From the NCBI RefSeq assembly GCF_946221515.1, contig NZ_CAMJVK010000001.1, positions 18,285 to 82,284 of the forward strand: a DNA stretch of 64,000 bases, written 5' to 3'. Of this stretch, positions 37,345-45,782 are shown piece by piece (the first letter of the stretch is position 1; every line of letters begins with the position of its first letter). The position numbers and the translations under genes were made by a program. Below the pieces are notes generated by a model. That model saw only the letters and a list, made by a program, of their open reading frames with translations, searched no databases and was not told where the DNA came from. Source of the DNA: an uncultured Fenollaria sp. (lineage in GTDB: Bacteria > Bacillota > Clostridia > Tissierellales > Peptoniphilaceae).

Positions 37345-38577
37345 CTATTTATTTAATATTTCTATAGCTTTTTGTATTTGATTATCTTTGTCAAGATTAT
37401 CTATAGATATAGTTTTTACTTCTTCATTTAATTCTACTTTTACATCTGGCGCTATGCCCTTGCCGTGTATATTAACTCCGCTAGGTGTGTAATAAGCGCT
37501 TGTTGTAAGTTTTAGGCCTTCACCATCTGGCATATTGTATACAGTTTGTACTATGCCCTTACCAAAGGTTTGTGTACCAACTATAGTTGCTCTCTTTCTA
37601 TCTTTAAGCGCGCCAGCAACTATTTCTGAAGCTGATGCAGAGCCCTTATTAACAAGAACAACTATCTTGATATCGTCTGCGCCTTTAGTAGCGTTTATTG
37701 TTTCTTTATTGTTTTGCTTATCAAGCGTATACATGATTAGTCCGCCATCAAGAAAAGTGTTAACTACTTGTGTTGATGTTGTCAACAGTCCGCCTGGATT
37801 GTTTCTTAAATCTAGTATTAGCTTAGTCATGCCTTGCTTCTTAAGCTCTTTATATTGCTTGTTGAAGTCATTATATGTTGGTGTATCAAAACCTGATATG
37901 CTTATATAACCAATATTATCTTTTAAAAGCTTTGATGAAACAGTTTGCACTTTGATTATTTCTCTAACTATATCAAAGTCTAAGAATTGTGCCTTACCGT
38001 TTTTATCTCTTCTTAATATAGTGATTTTAACCTTTTCACCAGGTTTACCTCTCATAATCTTTACAGCGTCATCCATCTTATCAGCAGTAAAGTCTTCTCC
38101 GTTAATCTTTATGATCTTATCATCTGTTTTTAAACCCGCTCTATCGGCTGGTGTACCCTTCATTGGTGAAACTATAGTAATTAAGTTGTCATCAATTGAC
38201 CCACTTACGTATATACCAAGGCCAGCGAACTCGCCGTCGGTCTCTTCATTAAACTTTTTATATTCATCTTCAGTCATGTAGTATGAGTATGGATCGTTTA
38301 AGCTACTTACAGCGCCTTTAAGCATGCCCATAAGAACGTCGTAATCATCGGCCTTCTTATAGTAATTTTTGTCAATCATACTCTTTACTTCATTTATTCT
38401 TTCTAAAACATATTCGTCATCAAGTTTTTTATCCGTCTTTTCGTTATCTTCTTTTTTGGCAATGATAGTCGAATCAACACCTTTACTCTTTGAATTGCCA
38501 ATATTATACGAAATAAGATTGCTTGTAAAGAATAAAGCTAGGACCAATATTGTTATTAATACCTTCTTTAATTTCAT
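37345..38577 (-). CDS. S41-family C-terminal processing peptidase (CtpA/CtpB-like)
   Basis: 410 residues. An N-terminal signal anchor (VLITILVLALFFTSNLISY) is followed by a PDZ domain (about 105-190, GLGIYVSG...DRAGLKTDDKIIKINGE). The tail-specific protease domain has the catalytic serine in GSASASEIVAGAL (near 312) and the lysine in TFGKGIVQ (near 337). These are extracytoplasmic serine proteases that trim envelope proteins. Its place directly after a LytM hydrolase and ftsEX suggests control of cell-wall hydrolases in division. Confidence 0.93.
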   Translation of the reverse strand: MKLKKVLITILVLALFFTSNLISYNIGNSKSKGVDSTIIAKKEDNEKTDKKLDDEYVLERINEVKSMIDKNYYKKADDYDVLMGMLKGAVSSLNDPYSYYMTEDEYKKFNEETDGEFAGLGIYVSGSIDDNLITIVSPMKGTPADRAGLKTDDKIIKINGEDFTADKMDDAVKIMRGKPGEKVKITILRRDKNGKAQFLDFDIVREIIKVQTVSSKLLKDNIGYISISGFDTPTYNDFNKQYKELKKQGMTKLILDLRNNPGGLLTTSTQVVNTFLDGGLIMYTLDKQNNKETINATKGADDIKIVVLVNKGSASASEIVAGALKDRKRATIVGTQTFGKGIVQTVYNMPDGEGLKLTTSAYYTPSGVNIHGKGIAPDVKVELNEEVKTISIDNLDKDNQIQKAIEILNK

Positions 38578-38588
38578 TTTATCCTCCG

Positions 38589-39707
38589 TTATCTAAGCCA
38601 ATTTATTGGGTTTGTGAAATTCCCGTTCTTTCTTACTTCAAAATGTAAGTGCGGACCAGTTGAGAAGCCGGTTGATCCAACTTTGGCTATTGCTTGACCT
38701 TTTTTAACTTTCGCTCCCTTGCTCTTTAATAATCTCGAGCAGTGTCCGTAGCCAGTAACTATCTTTCCTCCGTGGTCAACTAGTACTAGGTTGCCATAGC
38801 CAGCATATTTGCCAGAGAAAATTACTGTGCCATCTGCTGCTGCAACGATATTTGTTCCTGTTGGAGCAGGTATGTCTATGCCGGTGTGTAATCTTTTTAT
38901 CTTAAATATAGGATGATTTCTATAGCCATAGCCTGAACTAATTCTAGTATGACCAGGTAGTGGCCATCCAAGCTTACCGCCTACAAACTTCCGAGAATTA
39001 GATTGAAGCTTAAGTATTTGTGCTCCTAAGTTCTTAGAGTCTTGCTCGAGTTTTGCCAGACTCTTCTTTGCCTTTTCTATATCATTTTTTAATATTGAAA
39101 ATTGTTTTTCTTGTTCTGATTTTAACTTGGATACTTCATCTTTTTGACTAGCTAGTTTGTTTTTATTCTCGACTTGAGTGTTCTTTAAGCTTTCTAGTGA
39201 AGATTTTATCTTGACAATGTTATCAACTTCGCCTTCAATGCTTGCGATTAGGTCCTGGTCTCTCTTGGCCATCTTTTGAACCATGTTTTTCTTAGAAAGA
39301 TAATCGTCCAAAGATTTAGATGAAAGAAGTACTGTAACATAGTTATCATCACTATTCATATACATGCTTCTTAGTCTCTTTCTAAACAAAGCATCATTTT
39401 CTTTTAGTCTTTTTTGAGCATCATCAAGCTCAATAGTCTTTTGAGCTATCTTATTGTCAGTATCTTTAATAGCGTTATTAAGACTATCTATACTCGAGTT
39501 TAAAGATGAAATACTATTTCCATACTTAACTATATTGTTATAAACGTTTGTAGATTCTTTTTGTTTCGTGTTTATCTCAGTTTTAGTGTCCTTTATCTTC
39601 TTGTCAACATTTTTCTTCTTGTTTTTTAGCTTACCAGCTGCAAAGACAGTTTGAAAAGTTAAAGCTAATATTAATAAAACAATTATGAATCTCTTCTTCT
39701 TAAACAA
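38589..39707 (-). CDS. Murein hydrolase/activator with coiled coil and M23 (LytM) domain, EnvC-like
   Basis: 372 residues, TTG start after AGGTG. A signal peptide (FIIVLLILALTFQTVFAAG) is followed by a long coiled coil (about 28-230). The C-terminal M23 peptidase (about 245-370) retains the zinc ligands H..D in HTGIDIPAP and HxH in GPHLHFEV, so it is probably an active endopeptidase rather than a degenerate activator. This is the architecture of PcsB/EnvC-type proteins whose coiled coil docks on FtsX. It sits directly after ftsX. Confidence 0.92.
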   Translation of the reverse strand: MFKKKRFIIVLLILALTFQTVFAAGKLKNKKKNVDKKIKDTKTEINTKQKESTNVYNNIVKYGNSISSLNSSIDSLNNAIKDTDNKIAQKTIELDDAQKRLKENDALFRKRLRSMYMNSDDNYVTVLLSSKSLDDYLSKKNMVQKMAKRDQDLIASIEGEVDNIVKIKSSLESLKNTQVENKNKLASQKDEVSKLKSEQEKQFSILKNDIEKAKKSLAKLEQDSKNLGAQILKLQSNSRKFVGGKLGWPLPGHTRISSGYGYRNHPIFKIKRLHTGIDIPAPTGTNIVAAADGTVIFSGKYAGYGNLVLVDHGGKIVTGYGHCSRLLKSKGAKVKKGQAIAKVGSTGFSTGPHLHFEVRKNGNFTNPINWLR

Positions 39708-39715
39708 ATAATCAC

Positions 39716-40615
39716 CTATACCTTTAATAACTTCTTAAGTGAACTGATGCTACCAAGCATCCCAATTCCAACGCCTAATGTCACAAATATAATACTAAAG
39801 TCTGTAATAATATTCTCTGGGCTAACTAAGGCATCACTAAGCATTCCATTTTTTGATCCAGCTAGATAATCATATACATATGAGTAGCCAAATTTTACAC
39901 ATAGTATAGCGATAAGCGCTGCAATTAGGCCTATCATTATACCCTCAAATACATATGGACCAGTGATGTAGCCGTTAGTTGCACCAACATACTTCATAAT
40001 CTCTATTTCTTTCTTTCTTGAGCTTATGGATAATCTTATAGTATTTGATATCAAGAATATTGAGATGAATATTAAGGCTATGATTAAGCCAAAACCGCCT
40101 ATCTGCATGTACTTAGATATCTTAAGTAAATGTATTACTTCATCAGATAAATACCTTACATCTTCAACGCCTGGCATCATCTTGATCTCTCCAGCAACAT
40201 CATTTATCTTTTCTATATCATTAACATGAATCTTGAACGCATTTGGTAGTGGATTATCTTCCTTGTATTCTTCAAGTAAGTAGCTCTTATTTTCCCATTG
40301 CTCAAACATGCTTTCTAGGCCTTCATCTTTGGAGATAAATTTAACTTCTTTAACTCCATCTATATCCTTGAGCTTCTCTTCCATGTCCTTAATACCTTCA
40401 TCATCAACACCATCTAATAAGAAGACCTTTACTTCATTTATCTTTTCTTTAGTATCTCCAACAACTTTATTAACGCTTAAAACTATAATCAATACGGTTG
40501 AAAGTATTAACAAAACCGAAAGTATCGATACTATTGCTGCTAAGGCCATGTTGAAGTGCCTTGCTATCCCTTTAAATCCGTCTTTAATTATATTTATTAT
40601 CTCTCTAAATTTCAC
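39716..40615 (-). CDS. ftsX: Cell division protein FtsX
   Basis: 299 residues from a GTG start preferred because AAGGTGGG lies seven bases upstream and the length then matches the family; an ATG 27 bases upstream is possible. The first membrane helix is near 20-42 (FNMALAAIVSILSVLLILSTV), followed by a large extracellular loop (about 45-170) and three more helices near 175-285. FtsX forms the transmembrane half of FtsEX, passing ATPase signals to the coiled-coil hydrolase encoded next. It overlaps ftsE by 11 bases. Confidence 0.95.
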   Translation of the reverse strand: MKFREIINIIKDGFKGIARHFNMALAAIVSILSVLLILSTVLIIVLSVNKVVGDTKEKINEVKVFLLDGVDDEGIKDMEEKLKDIDGVKEVKFISKDEGLESMFEQWENKSYLLEEYKEDNPLPNAFKIHVNDIEKINDVAGEIKMMPGVEDVRYLSDEVIHLLKISKYMQIGGFGLIIALIFISIFLISNTIRLSISSRKKEIEIMKYVGATNGYITGPYVFEGIMIGLIAALIAILCVKFGYSYVYDYLAGSKNGMLSDALVSPENIITDFSIIFVTLGVGIGMLGSISSLKKLLKV

Positions 40616-41288
40616 AGTAGTACCCACCTTCATAAACATCACTTATAACATTACCGTGGTTTAAAGTGATTACTCTCTTTTTCATCTCGTCAACGATGTT
40701 CTTCGCATGCGTTGCCATGACTATAGTTGTGCCTCTGTTGTTGATATCTTGCAATAGGTTCATTATTTCCCATGCAGTATCTGAGTCGAGGTTACCTGTT
40801 GGCTCGTCCGCAATGATAACATCTGGCTTATTTACTAAAGCTCTGGCAATAGCAGTCCTTTGGCACTCGCCTCCTGAAAGTTGATGGGGATAAGACTTTG
40901 CCTTATCACTTAGACCAACCATGCTTAGTATAATTGGCACACTTCTTCTAATCTCTCTAGGCTTCTTGCCGATAATCTCCATAGCAAAAGCAACATTTTC
41001 ATAAACAGTCTTATTAGGTAAAAGCCTAAAGTCTTGAAAAACAACTCCTATATACCTTCTAATATATGGAATCTTTCTGTTGCTAACATCAGTTATGTCT
41101 TCATTGTTCAAATATATCTTGCCGCTAGTGGGCCTAATTTCTTTCAATATTAATTTTGTCAAAGTTGACTTGCCTGCCCCAGATGGTCCTATCAAAAATA
41201 CAAACTCACCCAGTTTGATGTGTATGTTTATATCATTAAGAGCAAGAACTTCGCCATATTTTTTACTTACGTTTTCTAATCTAATCAA
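40605..41288 (-). CDS. ftsE: Cell division ATP-binding protein FtsE
   Basis: 227 residues from a TTG start, eight bases after GAGGTG; this start gives the family length (about 228). P-loop GPSGAGKST is at about 35-43, the Q loop VVFQDFRLLP, signature LSGGE, and Walker B VIIADEPTGNLD. It is the cytoplasmic ATPase of FtsEX. First gene of the - strand division block; its upstream region is shared with the divergent folate gene. Confidence 0.96.
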   Translation of the reverse strand: MIRLENVSKKYGEVLALNDINIHIKLGEFVFLIGPSGAGKSTLTKLILKEIRPTSGKIYLNNEDITDVSNRKIPYIRRYIGVVFQDFRLLPNKTVYENVAFAMEIIGKKPREIRRSVPIILSMVGLSDKAKSYPHQLSGGECQRTAIARALVNKPDVIIADEPTGNLDSDTAWEIMNLLQDINNRGTTIVMATHAKNIVDEMKKRVITLNHGNVISDVYEGGYYCEI

Positions 41289-41320
41289 AAATATAACACC
41301 TCTTGTCATTTATAATCGTT

Positions 41321-41350
41321 TTGTGGTAGAATATACATATATATTATAAT
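41321..41350 (+). promoter_or_regulatory. Probable promoter of the 5-formyl-THF cyclo-ligase gene
   Basis: TTGTGG (41321-41326), 18 bases, TATAAT (41345-41350). It is overlapped and flanked by an inverted repeat, CGTTTTGT at 41317-41324 and ACAAAACG at 41351-41358. Confidence 0.55.
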
Positions 41351-41383
41351 ACAAAACGCTTAAAAAATAAAGGGGGAATTTCT

Positions 41384-41959
41384 TTGAACAAGAAAACACT
41401 AAGATCTCAGCTCTTAGAAACAAGAAAAAATATCTCCGAAGAAGACAGACTTAATAAGTCAAAGATAATAATCGATAAGCTGATGGCGACTCACGAGTAT
41501 AAGAACGCTACTAATATCATGGCCTTTGCTAGCTTTGGTACCGAGGTTAATACTCACGATTTTATCAAGACTTCACTTGCTAATGGCAAAAGAATCATCT
41601 TACCTATATCAATCAAAGAAGACAGAAGTCTTTTTTTGCAAGAAATTACAAATTTTGATGAACTAAAACCATCTACTTATGGTATACTAGAACCAGAGAA
41701 GAAAGAAAATTTTGATAGAAATAAACTTGACCTAGTCATAGTTCCCGGTGTTGCCTTTGACCACAGAGGCTTCAGGTTGGGCTACGGCGGCGGTTACTAC
41801 GACAGATTCTTAGCCTCACTTGATAAGAGAACTAAGATTGTCGCTATCAATTTTGAGGAGCTATATGTATATAGAGTTATTATTAGCAGGTATGATATGA
41901 AAGTTCCTGTCCTTATAACAGATAGAAAAATAAGAAATTTCCAAAGGAGATCAAGATGA
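41384..41959 (+). CDS. 5-formyltetrahydrofolate cyclo-ligase
   Basis: 191 residues, TTG start seven bases after AGGGGG. The N-terminal basic nucleotide-binding start KKTLRSQLLETRKNIS and the C-terminal signature GVAFDHRGFRLGYGGGYYDRFL are diagnostic. It converts 5-formyl-THF to 5,10-methenyl-THF with ATP, keeping the folate pool active; glycine metabolism in this organism would draw on that pool. ATGA overlap with the next gene. Confidence 0.94.
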   Translation: MNKKTLRSQLLETRKNISEEDRLNKSKIIIDKLMATHEYKNATNIMAFASFGTEVNTHDFIKTSLANGKRIILPISIKEDRSLFLQEITNFDELKPSTYGILEPEKKENFDRNKLDLVIVPGVAFDHRGFRLGYGGGYYDRFLASLDKRTKIVAINFEELYVYRVIISRYDMKVPVLITDRKIRNFQRRSR

Positions 41960-43149
41960 AAAGATATATTGGTACAAATGTAATGGGCTTGAGATGCCCT
42001 ATAATAAAAGCTGGCGATGATATAGTTGACATCACTGTTGACACTATATTAAAAGCAAGCGAAGCCGGTAATTTTAAAATTAATGACAGAGACGTCGTTG
42101 GCTTAACTGAATCAATAGTTGCTAAGTCTATGAATAACTTTGCAACAGTAGATGACATAACTCATGACGTAAAAAACAAATTTAACTGCGATGAAGTTGC
42201 TCTAATCCACCCTATCATGAGTAGAAACAGATTTGCAATTTGCTTAAAAGGTATTGCTAAAGCGTTCAAAAAAGTATATGTCTTATTTAGTTACCCTCAT
42301 GACGAAGTTGGTAACCACCTATGCGACCCAGATGAGCTAGATAACTTTGATATCAACCCTTATGGTGAGATAGTAGAAGAAAAAGAATTCAAAAAATGCT
42401 TCCCAAATACAAAGCACATATTTACTAATGTTGACTACATTGAATATTACAAAGAAATAATCGAAGAAGCAGGCGCTGAAGCAGTTATGTTGTTTGGCAA
42501 TAACGAAAGAAATGTACTTAAATACACCAAAAACATCTTAGTATGCAGTATACACACTCGCGTTAGAACTAAAGAAAAGCTTAAAAAAGCAGGCGCAGAA
42601 AAGATATTCTGTCTATCTGAAATACTTGATACATCCATTGACGGTTCAGGCTTTAACGAAAAATATGGTCTACTTGGCTCAAACAAGTCTACTGAAAACA
42701 AGATAAAACTATTCCCAAGAGATTGCGAAAAAATCGTTTACGCTATTCAAGATAAAATTCTAGAAAAAACCGGCAAAAAGATTGAAGTCCTTGTTTATGG
42801 TGATGGTGCTTTCAAAGATCCAGTTGGTAAGATATGGGAACTAGCTGACCCAGTTGTCTCCCCTGCTTTTACAGATGGCTTAAAAGGTACACCAAACGAA
42901 ATAAAACTTAAGTACATCGCTGACAATAGCTTTGCGGAATTAAAAGGAGAAGAGCTAGAAGAAGCCATTAAGGAAAAGATTCACAACAAAGACAGTAATC
43001 TAGTTGGCTCGATGGAGTCACAAGGAACAACACCAAGACAATTAACAGACCTTATAGGCTCACTATGCGACTTAACAAGCGGTAGCGGCGATAAAGGTAC
43101 TCCAATAGTATACATCAAAGGCTACTTTGATAATTTTTCAGAAGAATAA
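41956..43149 (+). CDS. Coenzyme F420-0:L-glutamate ligase-like (CofE-like) protein
   Basis: 397 residues. The N-terminal half resembles the CofE fold (PF01996): GLRCPIIKAGDDIVDITVDT, then NDRDVVGLTESIVAKS. The C-terminal half has VLVYGDGAFKDPVGKIWELADPVVSPAF. Such proteins are common in non-methanogenic Firmicutes where F420 is not known, so the acceptor is uncertain; gamma-glutamyl ligation to a folate-like or other cofactor would be a guess. It is translationally coupled to the cyclo-ligase, which hints at folate. The hairpin after it ends the transcript. Confidence 0.75.
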   Translation: MKRYIGTNVMGLRCPIIKAGDDIVDITVDTILKASEAGNFKINDRDVVGLTESIVAKSMNNFATVDDITHDVKNKFNCDEVALIHPIMSRNRFAICLKGIAKAFKKVYVLFSYPHDEVGNHLCDPDELDNFDINPYGEIVEEKEFKKCFPNTKHIFTNVDYIEYYKEIIEEAGAEAVMLFGNNERNVLKYTKNILVCSIHTRVRTKEKLKKAGAEKIFCLSEILDTSIDGSGFNEKYGLLGSNKSTENKIKLFPRDCEKIVYAIQDKILEKTGKKIEVLVYGDGAFKDPVGKIWELADPVVSPAFTDGLKGTPNEIKLKYIADNSFAELKGEELEEAIKEKIHNKDSNLVGSMESQGTTPRQLTDLIGSLCDLTSGSGDKGTPIVYIKGYFDNFSEE

Positions 43150-43160
43150 TATTAAGATAT

Positions 43161-43200
43161 TTTAAAAGGCGACTAGAAATAATTCTAATCGCCTTTAAAA
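43161..43200. terminator. Bidirectional hairpin terminator after the CofE-like gene
   Basis: Long stem built from TTTAAAAGGCGA and TCGCCTTTAAAA with a near-paired interior (CTAGAA/TTCTAA) around ATAA. It lies between convergent genes. Confidence 0.75.
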
Positions 43201-43227
43201 TGTTTTCCGATCATATTTGAGCAAAAA

Positions 43228-43722
43228 CTAATTTGTAAGTTTTTCCTCTGCTTTTATTACTTTACCATCCTTTGTTTCAACAATATAAATTCTATTTGCT
43301 AAATCCTCGTTTGTTTTAAATAAGGAAGCAAAATCTTTAAAACTTTCAAAAGTATATTTCCTATCTTCACCTATATCCTTTGAATATTTCTCTGCGTTAT
43401 CAATAATCGTTATTTTTGTATTTTCATCAACTTTTAGCATATCCTTATTATCTAATTCTTTATAATAAAAACCTCCAGGATATTCATCTTCAGGTATTTC
43501 TAACCTTTCTAGTTCCTTTTTATCTTCTTCTAAGAAGTAATTTAAAAGTATAACTTCTTGTGCTTCTATCTCCGTTTCATTTACTTTAAGGAATTTGTAA
43601 GTTTTAACTAAACTTTCCTTAGAGTCCCCATTATCATTATTTGATACATCTTTATTGCAAGCAAATAATGAAAGTGTAAAAATTAACAATGTTGTTAATA
43701 ATAATATTTTTTTCTTGTTCAT
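43228..43722 (-). CDS. Small lipoprotein of unknown function
   Basis: 164 residues from ATG (Met-Asn-Lys-Lys-Lys) after AGGAGG; an in-frame TTG 30 bases upstream is less likely. A lipobox LSLFAC (Cys22) marks a membrane-anchored extracellular protein. The mature part is charged and has no motif I recognise. It lies 110 bases downstream of the BlaR1-like protease gene on the same strand. It may belong to that regulated locus, but this is inference. Confidence 0.65.
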   Translation of the reverse strand: MNKKKILLLTTLLIFTLSLFACNKDVSNNDNGDSKESLVKTYKFLKVNETEIEAQEVILLNYFLEEDKKELERLEIPEDEYPGGFYYKELDNKDMLKVDENTKITIIDNAEKYSKDIGEDRKYTFESFKDFASLFKTNEDLANRIYIVETKDGKVIKAEEKLTN

Positions 43723-43832
43723 AATAATCCTCCTTTTTAAACAAGCTAACAAAAATTTTATATAAATTTGATTATTATAAGTCTATCACCTCCATATCAT
43801 GGTATTATTTTAATTTTAACAATATGTAAAAA

Positions 43833-45236
43833 CTATTGTTTATATGCATTTATGTTTATATCCCCAGTTAATTTCCGATTGTTAAAATTAAATATATAAA
43901 TCGTATATTTACTACCTGGATTTGCTTTTACCTTTAGTATCTTATCTGAAGAAAATTTGTTTTCATAAATCTCATCACCATCTTCAACTACAATAAGCAA
44001 ATATTCAATTTTAGAACTAGACTTTAAATCTAATAATTTAGAACTAGACTTTAAATCTAATAATTTTATTATAAATCCATCATTTTTGCTTCCAGTCCAT
44101 AAACTTGTATCAAATTTATAAGTTAATTTATCATATTCATTAATTGTCTTTATTTCACTCATATCTATAAATCTTAGTTGAGGTGCATATATATCTTTTA
44201 GATTTAGTTTACTATATTCTTCTTCACTTATAATATGAATTCTTCCATCAGAATTGTCAACACTTTGAAACTCTACTTCAGTTCCAATAACTTCTATTCT
44301 ATCTTTCTCTAATTTAACTACACTAGCAAAAACTGGAATACTAAAAAGAAATGTCAAAACGAAAATAAATGTGCCTAGTATTGTTTTTTTATAATTTTTC
44401 ATTATAATCATCCTTTCTAAATTTGGATTAAGTTTTAAACTTACTTCATCTCTTTTTACTGAATTGCTCATAAGTTGAAACATTGACTTACAGTAATCTT
44501 TTCTCGTTTCTATAGTATCTCCCAATTTTGAAATAACCTGTTTGTCTGTATATATTTCAATATCTTGTTCTAAATATTTTAAACTTATAATAAGTAGTGG
44601 ATTACACCAGAATACACAAGCTACTAGATTTACTATATGATTAAATAAAATATGAAATTTTTTTATATGTGTTAGCTCATGCATCATAACATACTTTAAT
44701 AACTCTTCATCATCTAGTATATATGGCTGCAGAATAATTTTAGGTCTTAACAAGCCATACGTCACTGGAGTTTTTAAATTATTATTTATATAAATACTGA
44801 CTGTCCTTTTTAATTTAAAAGACTTTATATAATCTATGCACTTATTGTCATGTATTATTTGTGAGTCCTTCATAATTTTATCAAATTTTATATATTTATA
44901 TAGAACATAGCACAAAATAATCAGTGTTACTATATAGCGGTTTCTCGGATATAAAACATAACTTACTTTTTTTGATACTAGCCTTAAAATTGAGTCTATA
45001 TAACTTAATATGTATAGTATAAAATTAAATACATTATTTGAGTTAAATTCTTCAATTTTGATTAAAATTTGATATGGACATATTAAGTATATAAATAAGA
45101 ATGCCCATAAAATAATACTTGCTGATTTAAAAGCATTTTTGTTTAAAAATTTTCTTACAAGTAATATTAATATTATTAGTAAGAAACTTTTAAAACTTTT
45201 TAGCAAAGCATATTCATTATATATGTCTACTATCAC
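43833..45236 (-). CDS. BlaR1/MecR1-family M56 metalloprotease sensor
   Basis: 467 residues, GTG start seven bases after AGGA. About four N-terminal membrane helices surround the M56 domain, whose zinc motif HELTH is near 187 (MHELTHIKKFHI), and a further helix follows near 280 (ILGTFIFVLTFLFSIPVFA). The extracellular C-terminal part (about 300-467) is not a penicillin-binding domain, so the ligand is not a beta-lactam by evidence here. It contains a 27-bp exact tandem duplication encoding LLDLKSSSK twice. It is expected to inactivate the BlaI-type repressor, whose gene it overlaps. Confidence 0.82.
   Translation of the reverse strand: MIVDIYNEYALLKSFKSFLLIILILLVRKFLNKNAFKSASIILWAFLFIYLICPYQILIKIEEFNSNNVFNFILYILSYIDSILRLVSKKVSYVLYPRNRYIVTLIILCYVLYKYIKFDKIMKDSQIIHDNKCIDYIKSFKLKRTVSIYINNNLKTPVTYGLLRPKIILQPYILDDEELLKYVMMHELTHIKKFHILFNHIVNLVACVFWCNPLLIISLKYLEQDIEIYTDKQVISKLGDTIETRKDYCKSMFQLMSNSVKRDEVSLKLNPNLERMIIMKNYKKTILGTFIFVLTFLFSIPVFASVVKLEKDRIEVIGTEVEFQSVDNSDGRIHIISEEEYSKLNLKDIYAPQLRFIDMSEIKTINEYDKLTYKFDTSLWTGSKNDGFIIKLLDLKSSSKLLDLKSSSKIEYLLIVVEDGDEIYENKFSSDKILKVKANPGSKYTIYIFNFNNRKLTGDININAYKQ
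44011..44064. repeat. 27-bp perfect tandem duplication inside the BlaR1-like gene
   Basis: Two head-to-tail copies of a 27-base unit (44011-44037 and 44038-44064) encode nine residues twice (LLDLKSSSK) in the extracellular sensor part. The frame is preserved. Exact identity suggests a recent duplication or a variable-number site. Confidence 0.9.
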
Positions 45237-45621
45237 CTTTACTATCCTCTACCTCAAAATTTTCTAATAAGTTTTTCATTTCTTCAAGTTCTTCTTCTGA
45301 AACTTTTTCTGTGCTTAAAAATGTTTTACACATATTTACAAGAGATCCTTTAAATAATTTTTGAAACGCTTCTTTTTGCTTGCTAAGCAAAGCTTCCTCG
45401 CGTGACATAATAACACTAATCGTATATTTTGGATAACGCCTATCCAAGACTCCCTTTTCTATTAATCTGCCGATGAATGTATAAGCAGAAGTTTTACTAA
45501 TTCCATATTTTTCTTTTAAAATTTTGGACAATTCTAAAGCTTGTATTTCTCCGTTCTCATCTAAAACATCTCCTTGCCACAGAAGCTCCATAACTTGTAA
45601 TTCGCCATTTGATAAATCCAT
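45217..45621 (-). CDS. BlaI/MecI/CopY-family transcriptional repressor
   Basis: 134 residues, ATG after GGAGGT. A winged-helix domain at about 1-75 (LSNGELQVMELLWQGD, YGISKTSAYTFIGRLIEKGVL) is typical of PF03965, and the C-terminal part is a dimerisation helix region. The family represses its own operon until the partner protease cleaves it. It overlaps the M56 gene by 20 bases, the classic blaI-blaR1 order, so regulation is probably proteolytic derepression. Confidence 0.9.
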   Translation of the reverse strand: MDLSNGELQVMELLWQGDVLDENGEIQALELSKILKEKYGISKTSAYTFIGRLIEKGVLDRRYPKYTISVIMSREEALLSKQKEAFQKLFKGSLVNMCKTFLSTEKVSEEELEEMKNLLENFEVEDSKGDSRHI

Positions 45622-45668
45622 ATTATACCTCCTATTTCATTTTCATTTATTTTAATATTTTCACTTCG

Positions 45669-45697
45669 AATATATCATATTTCATAAGAAAAGTCAA
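45669..45697 (-). promoter_or_regulatory. Sigma-A promoter of the blaI-blaR1-like operon
   Basis: TTGACT (45692-45697), 17 bases, TATATT (45669-45674) on the - strand. An 8-base palindrome AAGTACTT overlaps the -35 region. No classic TACA/TGTA Bla box was seen. Confidence 0.65.
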
Positions 45698-45731
45698 GTA
45701 CTTTCTATTAATTATTAATTGTTTTTAAGCA

Positions 45732-45773
45732 TAAAAATACCCTCTCTACTCGTAATGAGTAAAGAGGGTTTTA
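45732..45773 (-). terminator. Terminator of transketolase transcript
   Basis: A 13-bp near-perfect stem (ACCCTCTTTACTC/GAGTAGAGAGGGT on the - strand) with a 5-base loop is followed by ATTTTTATG, about 10 bases after the tkt stop. Confidence 0.88.
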
Positions 45774-45782
45774 TAATTTTAA

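Noticed and set aside
43723..43832. Possible small gene after GGAGGTGAT in the gap between the M56 gene and the lipoprotein
   Set aside because: The Shine-Dalgarno-like sequence has no start codon at workable distance, and frames close quickly.
43833..45621. Beta-lactam resistance locus
   Set aside because: BlaI and an M56 protease are present, but no beta-lactamase or PBP2a gene is nearby and the sensor lacks penicillin-binding motifs, so resistance cannot be claimed.
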